This document shows positions 46,821 through 55,751 of a DNA stretch of 64,000 nucleotides, piece after piece. Source of the DNA: Eubacteriales bacterium. GTDB taxonomy: Bacteria > Bacillota > Clostridia > Tissierellales > GPF-1. A program made the position numbers and the translations under genes. The notes under the pieces were generated by a model. It had not been told where the DNA came from. It did no database searches and was given only the letters and a program-made list of their open reading frames with translations. Positions within the stretch are counted from its first letter, which is position 1. The number at the start of each line of letters is the position of its first letter. The stretch spans positions 62,001 through 126,000 of the forward strand of contig DAOUQF010000002.1 of the NCBI GenBank assembly GCA_030625815.1. The letters are read 5' to 3'.

Positions 46821-48052
46821 TGAAGATTGCGATTGTGATCAACACCTATATCGTAACAACCGCCGGGGAGAAAAACCCCTTTGATCACCCAACGCCTCTA
46901 TGGTTGTTTGAAAAAGAAAATACCCTGAAGGCGACGTTGGAAAGCCTGCGGGACGCCAATAAAAGAGTGGAAGACGAACTGACTCTGTATTTGTTTGGGA
47001 TTGCCGCCAATGAGAAAACAGATTTTGATAAAGCGATCGAATCGAAGATCCGGAAGCTGGTACTGGAGGTGGGTGAACTTCCAGTAACGCGTGTGATCAC
47101 CAATCGTCAGGTCAAGGATTTCAAAGAGGCGACGGACATTGAATTCTTTGAGAGCATGGGCTATCCGGAAATTCGAAACCTGGGGCTTTTGATTCCGAAT
47201 CTCTTCGGGGAAGATTTGATTATGCAATTGGACGACGATGAGCTTGTAAGGCCCAATCACTTGGTTCGGTTCGCAGAGATATTTGAAGAACATCCGGAAT
47301 ATGGGATCGTGACGGCGCCCTATGAAAAAGATGGAACCGCTCGCATTCAAGGAAAGGATCCCCTGTCCAATTGGAGAAAATATTCGGCTATGGATGAGGA
47401 CCTCGAAGAATTGTTGGGAAGCAAGGCGTGTTCCAAGACCCTCTTTGGGTTTGGAGGCAATCTCTGCCTGCGAACCTCGGTGGCGAGGGAAGCGCACTAT
47501 CCAAGGCGTGTGCCGCGGGGGGAAGATTTTTCTTTCCTGCTCGCATGTCGGCTCCTTTTTGCAAATGGAGATCCGGAAACCGGATTTGCATCCGAACAAT
47601 CGAAGTTCTTAACCTGGTTCTGTCCGGAGGAAGCGGTAACGATTCTGCATCGGCCGCCGGTCGAGGCAAAGGCTGCATTCCTTCGATATTTTGAAAACAA
47701 TCTGAATCGATTTATCCTGGAGCGGCGAATGGTGACCAGCCAAACTGGATTCACCCTTCAGGATTTGGCGGAGAGTTCCCATTATCTGACGGCCATGTTT
47801 GGACAAAAGGATTTTAAGTCGGAGCTGCGGTTATGGATTCAAGCAATTCGCGCTGAGCGAAGGGATATTTTGGATGCCGTCATGGTGGATCAAATGGAAG
47901 AGCGATTGTTGGCAGCTTTGGAAGAAGTGGAAGCCACACCGCGCTGGGAAAATTATCTTCGGGAGTGCAGGGCATTTCGGGAGGCGCAGGAGCAACTTGT
48001 CTCTTGGGAGTTGGCTTCGTTATTGCCGAAGATCAGGGGGTGGATGGAATGA
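46820..48052 (+). CDS. GT-A fold glycosyltransferase (family 2-like) in the sugar operon
   Basis: A 410-residue soluble protein beginning MKIAIVINTYIVTT, a typical GT-A opening. The metal-binding acidic motif is MQLDDDELV, and RGEDFSFLLACRL provides the later acidic residue seen in family 2-like enzymes. There is no membrane segment. A glycosyltransferase between sugar permeases and a GH13 protein is uncommon; it may build or extend a compatible-solute glycoside or a storage oligosaccharide, but donor and acceptor are unknown. The ATG overlaps the permease stop; the end overlaps the GH13 start (ATGA). Confidence 0.72.
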   Translation: MKIAIVINTYIVTTAGEKNPFDHPTPLWLFEKENTLKATLESLRDANKRVEDELTLYLFGIAANEKTDFDKAIESKIRKLVLEVGELPVTRVITNRQVKDFKEATDIEFFESMGYPEIRNLGLLIPNLFGEDLIMQLDDDELVRPNHLVRFAEIFEEHPEYGIVTAPYEKDGTARIQGKDPLSNWRKYSAMDEDLEELLGSKACSKTLFGFGGNLCLRTSVAREAHYPRRVPRGEDFSFLLACRLLFANGDPETGFASEQSKFLTWFCPEEAVTILHRPPVEAKAAFLRYFENNLNRFILERRMVTSQTGFTLQDLAESSHYLTAMFGQKDFKSELRLWIQAIRAERRDILDAVMVDQMEERLLAALEEVEATPRWENYLRECRAFREAQEQLVSWELASLLPKIRGWME

Positions 48053-49683
48053 CTTGGTGGAAAGATACCGTCATTTATGAAATCTATCCGGAGAGTTTTT
48101 ATGACGCCAATGGCGATGGCGTGGGGGATTTGGCCGGGATTCGGGAGAAACTGCCGGAGCTTGTCGAGCTCGGGGTGGAAACCCTGTGGCTCTGTCCAAT
48201 CTTTTCGTCTCCCATGAAGGACGGCGGTTACGATGTCGGCGATTATTGCGGAATCCGCGAAGAGTTGGGAACCCTCGAAGAGTTTGATGCCTTGGTTGCT
48301 GCGTTGAAGCGGAATCAGATGCGATTGATTCTCGACATCCCCATCAACCATACCTCGGATCAGCATAATTGGTTCCAGCATAGCAAAGCGTCAAGCGATA
48401 ATCTGTATCGTGATTTCTATATTTGGCGTGCAGGAAAGGGGGAATCCCCCCCAAACAATTGGATCTCCTCGAAGGTGGGCGGATCCTGTTGGGCGCAAAC
48501 GGAGGAAACCGAGGACTATTACTTGCATCTCTATTCCGATTGGCAGCCAGATTTGAACTGGGAGAATCCAGCGGTTAGGGAAGCGATGGCGAAGGTCCTG
48601 CAGTTTTGGATTGACCGGGGCGTCGATGGATTTCGATTGGATGTCATCAATAAAATTGGAAAGGAACCGGGATTGCCGGATGCAAATATAGATCCAGAAA
48701 CGGGATTACCGGAATATCCGGAACCGTATTTTCAGAATCATCCCTTGTCTCATGGATATATTCAAGAATTGAGAAGCCGCTTGAAGGGAGATGAGATCTT
48801 CTTGATCGGGCAAACGCAAGGGGTTTCAGAAGCGGAGGCCTATGCCTATGCGGCGCCAATTCGAAATGAGTTGGATTCCTTTTTGCAATTTGAGGCAACG
48901 GATTTTCAGAAATCGAAAGGGGAGTCGCAGGAAGCCTTTGTAGAAGGGTGGAAGGCGAAACTCTTTCGCTGGCAAATGATCGATGAACGAGTAGATGCCA
49001 TGATATTTTTTGGCAGCCATGATTTGAGCCGCACAGTTTCCCATTTCGGGGAAGACGAGAGGTATCGGCGGGAATCTTCGAAGGCATTGGCACTCCTCCT
49101 CTTAAGCCTTCGAGGCATTCCGGTTATCTACATGGGCGAGGAAATCGGCATGACCAATGCCCGCTACCGAGATTTTTCGAAATATCAGGATATTCGCACC
49201 CGTTTGGCCTATCAGCGCCGCGTGATTGAGGGCGGCGAGCCGGAAGAGAAAGTCTTGCGGGAAATTTGGGAAACCAGCCGCGACAACGCGCGCTATCCCA
49301 TCCATTGGAATGCGGGACCTAATGCGGGATTCAGCAGGATCAAACCAAGGCTTTCTCCCGCATCCAATTATCGCCAAGTGAATTTTGAAATCGAAGGGGA
49401 AGATCCGAACTCGGTGTTCTCTTTTTACAAGAAGATGATCCGGATCAGGAGGCTAGAAGATGCATTGCGGCGGGGAGGTTTCCGTGCCGCGGAAAGTGTG
49501 CCGGGTGTGATCTGTTTTGAAAGGGAGTGGCAAGGGCGGCGGCTTGTGACTCAAGTGAATTTGACGGACGCAGAGAAAGTCTGCGAGTGGATTGAGGGGA
49601 GCGCCTGCCGGATAGCGACCCATGCGCTGCAAGGGGAAGCCTCGGTTTTATCCGCCTTTGAAGGAAGGATACTTATGATATAA
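48049..49683 (+). CDS. GH13 alpha-glucosidase-like protein lacking the catalytic acid
   Basis: A 544-residue (beta/alpha)8 protein matching oligo-1,6-glucosidase-type GH13: WKDTVIYEIYPESFYDANGD, region I DIPINHTSD, region II GVDGFRLDVINK with nucleophile D198, and region IV FFGSHDLSRTVSHFG with D325. In region III the general acid/base, E255 in the usual GE-x-PGV motif, is Gln here (LIGQTQGVSEAE; codon CAA at 48811). Hydrolysis should be strongly impaired, so the protein may act as a transferase with an activated donor, a sugar-binding protein or a scaffold. The rest looks intact and under constraint. Last enzyme of the operon. Confidence 0.9.
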   Translation: MTWWKDTVIYEIYPESFYDANGDGVGDLAGIREKLPELVELGVETLWLCPIFSSPMKDGGYDVGDYCGIREELGTLEEFDALVAALKRNQMRLILDIPINHTSDQHNWFQHSKASSDNLYRDFYIWRAGKGESPPNNWISSKVGGSCWAQTEETEDYYLHLYSDWQPDLNWENPAVREAMAKVLQFWIDRGVDGFRLDVINKIGKEPGLPDANIDPETGLPEYPEPYFQNHPLSHGYIQELRSRLKGDEIFLIGQTQGVSEAEAYAYAAPIRNELDSFLQFEATDFQKSKGESQEAFVEGWKAKLFRWQMIDERVDAMIFFGSHDLSRTVSHFGEDERYRRESSKALALLLLSLRGIPVIYMGEEIGMTNARYRDFSKYQDIRTRLAYQRRVIEGGEPEEKVLREIWETSRDNARYPIHWNAGPNAGFSRIKPRLSPASNYRQVNFEIEGEDPNSVFSFYKKMIRIRRLEDALRRGGFRAAESVPGVICFEREWQGRRLVTQVNLTDAEKVCEWIEGSACRIATHALQGEASVLSAFEGRILMI

Positions 49684-49684
49684 T
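49657..49684 (+). promoter_or_regulatory. Possible internal promoter of the lacI gene
   Basis: TTTGAA (49657-49662), 16-base spacer, TATAAT (49679-49684) at the end of the GH13 gene. Confidence 0.45.
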
Positions 49685-49706
49685 AAGGCAAGGATGTGAT
49701 GCAGGG

Positions 49707-50684
49707 ATGAGTACGATTAAAGAAGTAGCGAAGTATTGTGGCTTCTCCGTAGCAACGGTATCGCGAGTTTTGAACGATGACCCGATTGTCAAGCCTGAAA
49801 CACGGGAAAAGGTATTGGCAGCCATTGAAGCCTTGAACTATCGACCGAATTTGATGGCGAAAAATTTGCGAACACAAAAAAGCAATTCCATACTGGTGAT
49901 GATTCCAACCATTGCGAATCCGTTTTACGCGGAGATTTTACGCGGAATCGAGCAAGGGGTGAAAGAAACGGAAATGAACCCTATTATTGGTACGGTGGAG
50001 TTCGACCCGAGCCACACGGATCATTTTCTAGCGCTTTTGGACAGCAATCAAGCGGATGGGGTAATCTTTATTTCCTCTTCAATCACCAGCGAGCGATTGG
50101 CTGAGGTGGCGAAGAAGCATCCAGCGGTGATGTGTAACGAGTATTTCGATCCCATGCCCGTATCCTATGTTGCCATCAACAATGAAGAAGCCGCCTATGA
50201 AGCGGCCTGCGAGTTGGCAAAGATGGGATGCGAGCGAGTTGCCTATTTTAGCGGCGCACGGGATTCCAGTTCATCGATTGATCGATCTCGTGGCGTGAAG
50301 CGGGCTAAAGAAGAGAATAAATGTGTAGAGGTTGATATTATCAGGGGAGATGATGATTTTCACCATTTGAAGGATAAAATCTGCAAGGTTCTGAGTGAGA
50401 AACCGAACATCGATGGCTTGATTATGAACTCGGACATCAATGGAACAGTTGCCATTCGAGCCCTCGTGGAAATGGGTTTGGTGCCGGGGAAAGATGTGCG
50501 AATTGTCAGCTTTGACGGGACAATGATCTCGGAGCTTACAACGCCCATGCTTACTTGCGTGAAGCAGCCCTTGTTTGATTTGGGGTATTTGGCTGTGCGA
50601 CTCTTGGAAAATCAAATGAAAGAAAAGGATGCGCCCTTTGAACGATTGATTTTGCCACATGAATTTTGCTTAAGAGAAACCTAA
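49707..50684 (+). CDS. LacI-family transcriptional regulator of the sugar operon
   Basis: A 325-residue repressor. The HTH (IKEVAKYCGFSVATVSRVLN) is followed by the hinge helix (LNYRPNLMAKNLR) and a periplasmic-binding-like effector domain (ILVMIPTIANPFYAEILRGIEQG, DGVIFISSS, VSFDGTMISEL). It most likely binds the two TGTAATCGATTACA sites at 43709 and 43759 and responds to the imported sugar (inference from position and operator class). Confidence 0.92.
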   Translation: MSTIKEVAKYCGFSVATVSRVLNDDPIVKPETREKVLAAIEALNYRPNLMAKNLRTQKSNSILVMIPTIANPFYAEILRGIEQGVKETEMNPIIGTVEFDPSHTDHFLALLDSNQADGVIFISSSITSERLAEVAKKHPAVMCNEYFDPMPVSYVAINNEEAAYEAACELAKMGCERVAYFSGARDSSSSIDRSRGVKRAKEENKCVEVDIIRGDDDFHHLKDKICKVLSEKPNIDGLIMNSDINGTVAIRALVEMGLVPGKDVRIVSFDGTMISELTTPMLTCVKQPLFDLGYLAVRLLENQMKEKDAPFERLILPHEFCLRET

Positions 50685-50695
50685 TAGAGAATAAG

Positions 50696-50735
50696 CGAAC
50701 CCCCACAGCCATTGGTTGTGGGGGTTCGTTGTTTG
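50696..50735 (+). terminator. Terminator of the sugar operon
   Basis: CGAACCCCCACA / TGTGGGGGTTCG stem with a 9-base loop and a T-rich tail; it separates lacI from the opposing helicase gene. Confidence 0.88.
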
Positions 50736-50797
50736 TATTCCTCCAAAGAAAAGTCAATTAATCATATCGACAGGAGGGAGGAAATCAATTTAAAAAA

Positions 50798-53146
50798 TCA
50801 ATTATGAGGGGGATTGTTCTCCCAAAACGCTTCCAGTTCGGTCAATAAGGGTTTGGATTCTCCAAAGAACTGGCCGTGGCGCCAATGGGCGGGTACCAGA
50901 TCGATGGCCGGGGGTTGCGAGAAGCGTTGCCCAACAAGAATAATCATGCCTTTATCGTTCTCGGTTCGGATTACGCGTCCGCCGGCCTGCATCACCTTGT
51001 TCATTCCGGGGATCACATAGGCGTACAAAAAACCGTCTCCGTGTTTTTTATCGAAATAGGTTTTGATTTGATCCCGCTGAAAGCTGATTTGCGGCAATCC
51101 GATTCCTACCAGAATGGCTCCAATCAACCGATTCGCCGGCAGGTCGATTCCTTCGGAAAAAACGCCGCCCAAAACACAGAACCCAAGGAGGGATTCTTCG
51201 GGTGCCGTTTCGAATGTATCCAAAAAGACCTCCCGTTCCGGTTCGCTCCATCCGCTCTCTTGCAGGATGGTTCGCTGTTTGGGATAGGCATTGAAAAAGG
51301 CGTCGTACACCTGATGCATATAGGCATAGGATGGAAAGAAGACCATATAGTTTCCCGGTCGTTTTTTAATGGACTCGCCAATCAAGGCGACCAGCTCGGG
51401 GATCGCGGCGTCGCGGTATCGATAGCGCAGATTGATGCCGTATTGAATCCCGACAAAGCAATTCTTCGCGTCAAAGGGAGAGGAAATTGAGACGGTCTTG
51501 TCGATTTCCGTACCCCCCAAGAGTTCCTTGAAATAGGGGAAAGGGGATAGGGTGGCGGAAAAAAAGATCGACGACTTGGCGCGTTGATTCAAGTTTCTCA
51601 TCTTCATTGCGGGATCCATGCAGTAGAGATGCAGGGTGCATTGTTTCTTTTGCTGATACAAGTAGATCAAATATCCTTCGTCCACATGCTGCTCTGCGAT
51701 GCGCAAATAATCCAGGGCTTGAAAATAAAAATCCAGCAGGGTCTCCTGCAAGGGAGAATTTCGCTCGGCAAGGATCGGATCCAGGTCTTCGATCAAGCGG
51801 CGAAGGGCGCGATCCATGGCATCGGGCGGAGATTCCAAGGGCTTATAGACGGGATCCTCTTCGTTTCTGAGATCGAGGAAGACGCGATTGATTCGCTCCA
51901 AAGCCTTTCCTAATTTTGGATGATGCGGTTTGACCAAGCGGCGAAGCGCGAGAATATCCTGCTTGTTGATCTGAACGGAATACATGCTTCGCAAGCGATC
52001 TACAAGGTTGTGGGATTCATCGATCAAGAACAGATAAGGGGTATGCTCCGTATCGAAAAAGCGGCGAAGATACACCTTGGGATCATAGACATAGTTATAG
52101 TCGCCGATGATGACATCACAAAAGAGCGAAAGGTCAAACCCCAGCTCCAGGGGGCAAACCCGGTATTCTTTGGCGTAGCGTTGAATGACATCTCGGGTGT
52201 AGTGCGATTCCTTTTCCAGCATGGCCCACAGGCAGTCTTTCACTCGATCAAAATGCCCCTTGGCATAGGGACAGATCTCCGGTTCGCATTGACAGACATC
52301 ATTGAGACAAATCTTCTCTTTTGCAGTGAGTTCAATCCGTTTTAACGGGAAATCCGAAAAGAGATTCAGGGTCGACAAGGCAATTTGCTTATGAGGTGTT
52401 TTTGCGGTTAGGTAGAAGATCTTTTCGAGATTCGAGTTGGGAAGACTTTTTATGGCAGGAAAAAGCGCCGATAGGGTTTTTCCGGTGCCTGTCGGTGCCT
52501 GAAGAAACAAATTCTGTTTTTGTTGAATGGTTTGATAAACCGCGACAGCCATTTCGCGTTGCCCTTTCCGGTAGACGGGGAATGGAAAGTCGAGGGATTC
52601 GATGGCTTGATTGCGATTGAGGATCCATTTGCCCTGCAGGGTTGCCCATCGATCATAGGCGATCAAAAGATCTTCGAAATAGCTCATCAAGTCGTCTCGG
52701 TTCCAGGTTTCTGTGTAGGTTTTTGATTTTTTTTCTTCCAGGCTGTAGTAGGTCAGTTGAACGCCGATCTCGGCGAGGTCCTCTTGAATCATGATGATTG
52801 TCCCATAGACGCGTGCCTGCGCCCAATGGAGGAGTCTTCCTTCTTCCAGGGTATCCAACCTGCCCTTGATGCTCTTGATTTCATCGACAATGATTCTGTC
52901 TTTGAATCGGAAAATGCCGTCGGCACGCCCCTCGAGTTCAAGGGTGTAAAAGGGCGCTTCCTTTTGGAAGAGGAGATGGACTTCGGTTTCATATTCGTCG
53001 CCAAATTTTTTCTGATAGCGGCTTTGCACGGTTTGATGGGTATATGTGCCTTCCACTGCACGTTTTTGACTTCGAAACGTGGTATCGATGTCGCCGGATG
53101 CGAGGATAAATTCCACAAATTTACGTACCGATAGATGATTGACCAT
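50798..53146 (-). CDS. XPD/DinG-type iron-sulfur helicase with N-terminal PD-(D/E)XK-like domain
   Basis: A 782-residue DNA repair-type protein. Residues 60-110 hold a nuclease-like core (EGRADGIFRFKDRIIVDEIKS, with Asp and the D-E-x-K pair). The helicase part has Walker A QAPTGTGKT (near residue 220), four cysteines of an iron-sulfur site (KICLNDVCQCEPEICPYAKG), the DEAH-like LIDESHN box and the late GGVFSEGIDLPANRLIGAIL and QAGGRVIRTENDKG motifs. It should unwind DNA 5' to 3' and perhaps cut it. Such Cas4-like/DinG fusions are found in Firmicutes outside CRISPR loci; no CRISPR is seen here. Confidence 0.87.
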   Translation of the reverse strand: MVNHLSVRKFVEFILASGDIDTTFRSQKRAVEGTYTHQTVQSRYQKKFGDEYETEVHLLFQKEAPFYTLELEGRADGIFRFKDRIIVDEIKSIKGRLDTLEEGRLLHWAQARVYGTIIMIQEDLAEIGVQLTYYSLEEKKSKTYTETWNRDDLMSYFEDLLIAYDRWATLQGKWILNRNQAIESLDFPFPVYRKGQREMAVAVYQTIQQKQNLFLQAPTGTGKTLSALFPAIKSLPNSNLEKIFYLTAKTPHKQIALSTLNLFSDFPLKRIELTAKEKICLNDVCQCEPEICPYAKGHFDRVKDCLWAMLEKESHYTRDVIQRYAKEYRVCPLELGFDLSLFCDVIIGDYNYVYDPKVYLRRFFDTEHTPYLFLIDESHNLVDRLRSMYSVQINKQDILALRRLVKPHHPKLGKALERINRVFLDLRNEEDPVYKPLESPPDAMDRALRRLIEDLDPILAERNSPLQETLLDFYFQALDYLRIAEQHVDEGYLIYLYQQKKQCTLHLYCMDPAMKMRNLNQRAKSSIFFSATLSPFPYFKELLGGTEIDKTVSISSPFDAKNCFVGIQYGINLRYRYRDAAIPELVALIGESIKKRPGNYMVFFPSYAYMHQVYDAFFNAYPKQRTILQESGWSEPEREVFLDTFETAPEESLLGFCVLGGVFSEGIDLPANRLIGAILVGIGLPQISFQRDQIKTYFDKKHGDGFLYAYVIPGMNKVMQAGGRVIRTENDKGMIILVGQRFSQPPAIDLVPAHWRHGQFFGESKPLLTELEAFWENNPPHN

Positions 53147-53293
53147 AAGAAACCTCCTGTAGGTAGTATATCTTATTTAAAAGGGGAAGAAAATCGAAAT
53201 AAAATAGACTGAAAATTCAAATAAAATTGTTTGTAAATTGAAAAAAAGGTTAAAAATTAAATATATGGTGAAAATTTGATGGAGGATCGTTCG

Positions 53294-54997
53294 ATGAAAA
53301 ATCAGGCAGGAATCAATAAATTTCATTTAAGTAAACTTTTCGGAACTGAAATGCTTCATTTGTTCGACAAAATGCCGGTTTCTGTTTTTATTAAAGCCCT
53401 GGACGGAGAACATCTCTTTGTGAATCAGATGTTTTGCGATGTGGTGGGACGTTCGAGGGAAGAGGTCTTGGGAAAACGGGATCTGGATTTGTTTCCGAAG
53501 GAAGAGGCGCTTGCGCATTTGCGTCAAGATCAAATGGTCGTCGAGGGCTGGGCGCAAGCCTCTTGCTATGACTTTCAGAGACACGTGGTGGATTTAGAGG
53601 GGGAGAAGATCGATTTTTCAGTCTATAAATCGACAATAGAAGATCCCTTGTCAAAAGAGATTGTAGGCATTATCGGCATGGGGATTGATAAAACGCAGGA
53701 AAATTCCTTGTACAAGAAATTGGAATTTCGAGTGAATTATGATGAGTTGACGGGGTTGCCCAATCACAAAAGAATGACTGCAGCCTTGGAACTGGCGAAG
53801 GCGGATGCTGAACCCTATGGTGTTTTTGTGATCGATTGGGCCAGTATGGGCGGGATCAATGAAACCTTCGGCTTTGCCTTTGGCGATCGATTGCTGCAGT
53901 CTTTGGCAGATCGTTTGAAACAACTTGCCGAGGAGAAAACGGGTCGAATTTTCCGGTTGAAGATGGATGGGTTCGCCTTGTTGTTGCCCCTGAAAGATAA
54001 GAAAAGCGAGGCGGTTGCCCGAGAGCTGGCGCTGGAATTTGAAGAGTATAACTTTGAAGGTTTGGTTTTGAGTCAGGGCGTGCAGGTTGGGTTTTCAGAA
54101 GAAGGGATTCAGGCGGAATCGGGTTCGCAATGGGTGAATAATGCCCGATTGGCACTGAATTCAATCCGGGGAAAAAAGGAAGCGAAATGGATGAGTTATT
54201 CGCCCGCCCTCAAGAAGAAGCGGATTCGACGGTTCCAATTGGAGAACCGCTTGCGTTCTGCAGTCGACGAGCAGCGGATTTATGTGGTTTATCAGCCGAT
54301 TATGGAGTTGAAGTCGGGGGAAATCGGTATGGTGGAAGCCCTGGCAAGGTGGCGAGATCCTGAACTGGGAGAGATTTCACCCAGTGAGTTTATTCCGATC
54401 TCTGAGAGCAATGGGGCGATCATGCAAATAGGCGAGTTTGTGATGGAAGAGGCTTTTTCCATGATTAAGGAGATTAATTCGGGAAGAGCAGTACCCATAC
54501 GAATGGCCCTGAATCTCTCTATCAAGCAGATGGAACAGCCCGAATTTGCGGATAGGGTGATGGAAGTGGCGGCTCGCCATCAATTGGATCCAAAATGGAT
54601 TGAGCTCGAGGTGACAGAAAACTTGAAATTTGATCGCCATGGAGTGGCGAATGAGAATTTGAATCGATTGGATGCAGAGGGGTTTTCCATTGTCATCGAT
54701 GATTTCGGCAATGGGTATGCAGCGATGGAGCGTCTGATGAATCGATATGTCAAGCAGGTGAAGGTCAGCCAGTTTTTTACGGAACGCATGATGAAGGATA
54801 TCAATGTACAGAAGCTGGTTAGTCATATGGTGGAGTTATCCAAGCAGATGGGATTAAAGGTGGTAGCGGAAGGGGTTGAGACGGTCGAACAATTGAATTT
54901 CTATCAAAAGCACCAGGTTGATTTTATTCAAGGATTCTATTATTACCGTCCAGCATTGAGAAACAGTATACGGAATTGGTTGGTATCAACAGAATAA
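53294..54997 (+). CDS. PAS-GGDEF(degenerate)-EAL protein, probable c-di-GMP phosphodiesterase
   Basis: A 567-residue soluble protein. Residues 20-140 are a PAS domain (FIKALDGEHLFVNQMFCDVVGRSREEVLGKR-type). The GGDEF domain (160-300) has lost its catalytic motif (RLKMDGFALLL in its place), so it cannot make c-di-GMP. The EAL domain (315-567) keeps MVEALARW, LNLSIKQ, ELEVTEN, the metal pair in VIDDFGNGYAAM, the lysine in VKQVKVSQ and AEGVET, hence hydrolysis is likely. ATG 53294 after GGAGG is preferred over upstream TTG. It could balance the two GGDEF-HD-GYP proteins at 22592 and 24816. Confidence 0.9.
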   Translation: MKNQAGINKFHLSKLFGTEMLHLFDKMPVSVFIKALDGEHLFVNQMFCDVVGRSREEVLGKRDLDLFPKEEALAHLRQDQMVVEGWAQASCYDFQRHVVDLEGEKIDFSVYKSTIEDPLSKEIVGIIGMGIDKTQENSLYKKLEFRVNYDELTGLPNHKRMTAALELAKADAEPYGVFVIDWASMGGINETFGFAFGDRLLQSLADRLKQLAEEKTGRIFRLKMDGFALLLPLKDKKSEAVARELALEFEEYNFEGLVLSQGVQVGFSEEGIQAESGSQWVNNARLALNSIRGKKEAKWMSYSPALKKKRIRRFQLENRLRSAVDEQRIYVVYQPIMELKSGEIGMVEALARWRDPELGEISPSEFIPISESNGAIMQIGEFVMEEAFSMIKEINSGRAVPIRMALNLSIKQMEQPEFADRVMEVAARHQLDPKWIELEVTENLKFDRHGVANENLNRLDAEGFSIVIDDFGNGYAAMERLMNRYVKQVKVSQFFTERMMKDINVQKLVSHMVELSKQMGLKVVAEGVETVEQLNFYQKHQVDFIQGFYYYRPALRNSIRNWLVSTE

Positions 54998-55020
54998 GCC
55001 CTTTGGGGCTTATTTTTTTG
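54993..55020 (+). terminator. Terminator after the EAL gene
   Basis: AATAAGCCC / GGGCTTATT stem, TTTG loop, six Ts; the left arm contains the stop codon. Confidence 0.88.
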
Positions 55021-55071
55021 TCCCCTTTTTTCCAGATTTCTTGCATATATAGAAGGAAAGGAGGTGAGAAT

Positions 55072-55299
55072 ATGGCAGCACAACTTACACCGAGTGAATC
55101 GCGAGTGCGCGTAAGTTTGCAGGTTGGAACGGATGAATTTGGAGAACCCGTCTTGAAGTCCAAGACCTACTCTCGAATTAAACCAGGTTCTACCAATGAT
55201 GCAATCTATGCGGTACTGGATGCGATGATGGATTTGCAAGCACACCCTGTTGATGGGTATGAGCGAATCGATTATGGGCAATTGGTAGAAATCGTCTAG
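55072..55299 (+). CDS. DUF1659 family small protein
   Basis: A 75-residue protein (begins MAAQLTPSESRVRVSLQVGT) matching the DUF1659 family common in clostridia and bacilli. GAAAGGAGGTGAG gives a very strong ribosome site. Function is unknown; the gene always seems to travel with DUF2922 and YvrJ genes, as here. Confidence 0.82.
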   Translation: MAAQLTPSESRVRVSLQVGTDEFGEPVLKSKTYSRIKPGSTNDAIYAVLDAMMDLQAHPVDGYERIDYGQLVEIV

Positions 55300-55328
55300 G
55301 AAAGGATGGATAGAAAGGAGGTGAAAGA

Positions 55329-55550
55329 ATGACTAAACGACTTTTGATGAGCTTTCGAAATGCCGCTGGGAATCGAGTGAGCTTGTCTATCGACGATCCC
55401 CGAGAGGATGTAACGGATGCGGAGGTGAAGGCTGCAATGCAGACAGTTTTGACCCAGAATATCTTTACATCGAACGAGGCGGATCTGGTTGAGATTGTGG
55501 ATGCAACCATTATTGAGACCACGAAAACGGATTTGGATGTAGAAGCATAA
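55329..55550 (+). CDS. DUF2922 family small protein
   Basis: A 73-residue acidic protein (MTKRLLMSFRNAAGNRVSLS start; DPREDVTDAEVKAAMQTVL) of the DUF2922 family. AAAGGAGGTGA precedes the ATG. The two small genes are 29 bases apart and probably co-transcribed; a terminator follows. Confidence 0.82.
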   Translation: MTKRLLMSFRNAAGNRVSLSIDDPREDVTDAEVKAAMQTVLTQNIFTSNEADLVEIVDATIIETTKTDLDVEA

Positions 55551-55553
55551 GAG

Positions 55554-55579
55554 AAGGCCGGCGGTTGCCGGCCTTTTTT
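55554..55579 (+). terminator. Terminator between DUF2922 and yvrJ genes
   Basis: AAGGCCGGC / GCCGGCCTT stem, GGTT loop, six Ts. Partial read-through would set the DUF proteins at higher levels than the genes behind it. Confidence 0.9.
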
Positions 55580-55604
55580 GGAGATGAGAATGGGAGGTGA
55601 GAAA

Positions 55605-55751
55605 ATGGAAGAAATGATGGGTGCGATCGGAAACGTGGGTTTTCCCATCGCGGTCAGCATCTATTTGCTGGTGCGAGTCGAGTCGAAGATGGATCGCCTG
55701 ACGCAGAGTATTCAAGAACTCGCCCATGTGATTGAAGCGACTAAGACATGA
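55605..55751 (+). CDS. YvrJ family small membrane protein
   Basis: A 48-residue protein (MEEMMGAIGNVGFPIAVSIY at the N-terminus) with one membrane helix (residues about 6-24) and a short amphipathic helix. It matches the YvrJ family, which is holin-like in size and topology. GGGAGGTGAG precedes the ATG. The stop overlaps the amidase start (ATGA), so the two are translationally coupled, as a holin/endolysin pair would be. Confidence 0.82.
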   Translation: MEEMMGAIGNVGFPIAVSIYLLVRVESKMDRLTQSIQELAHVIEATKT

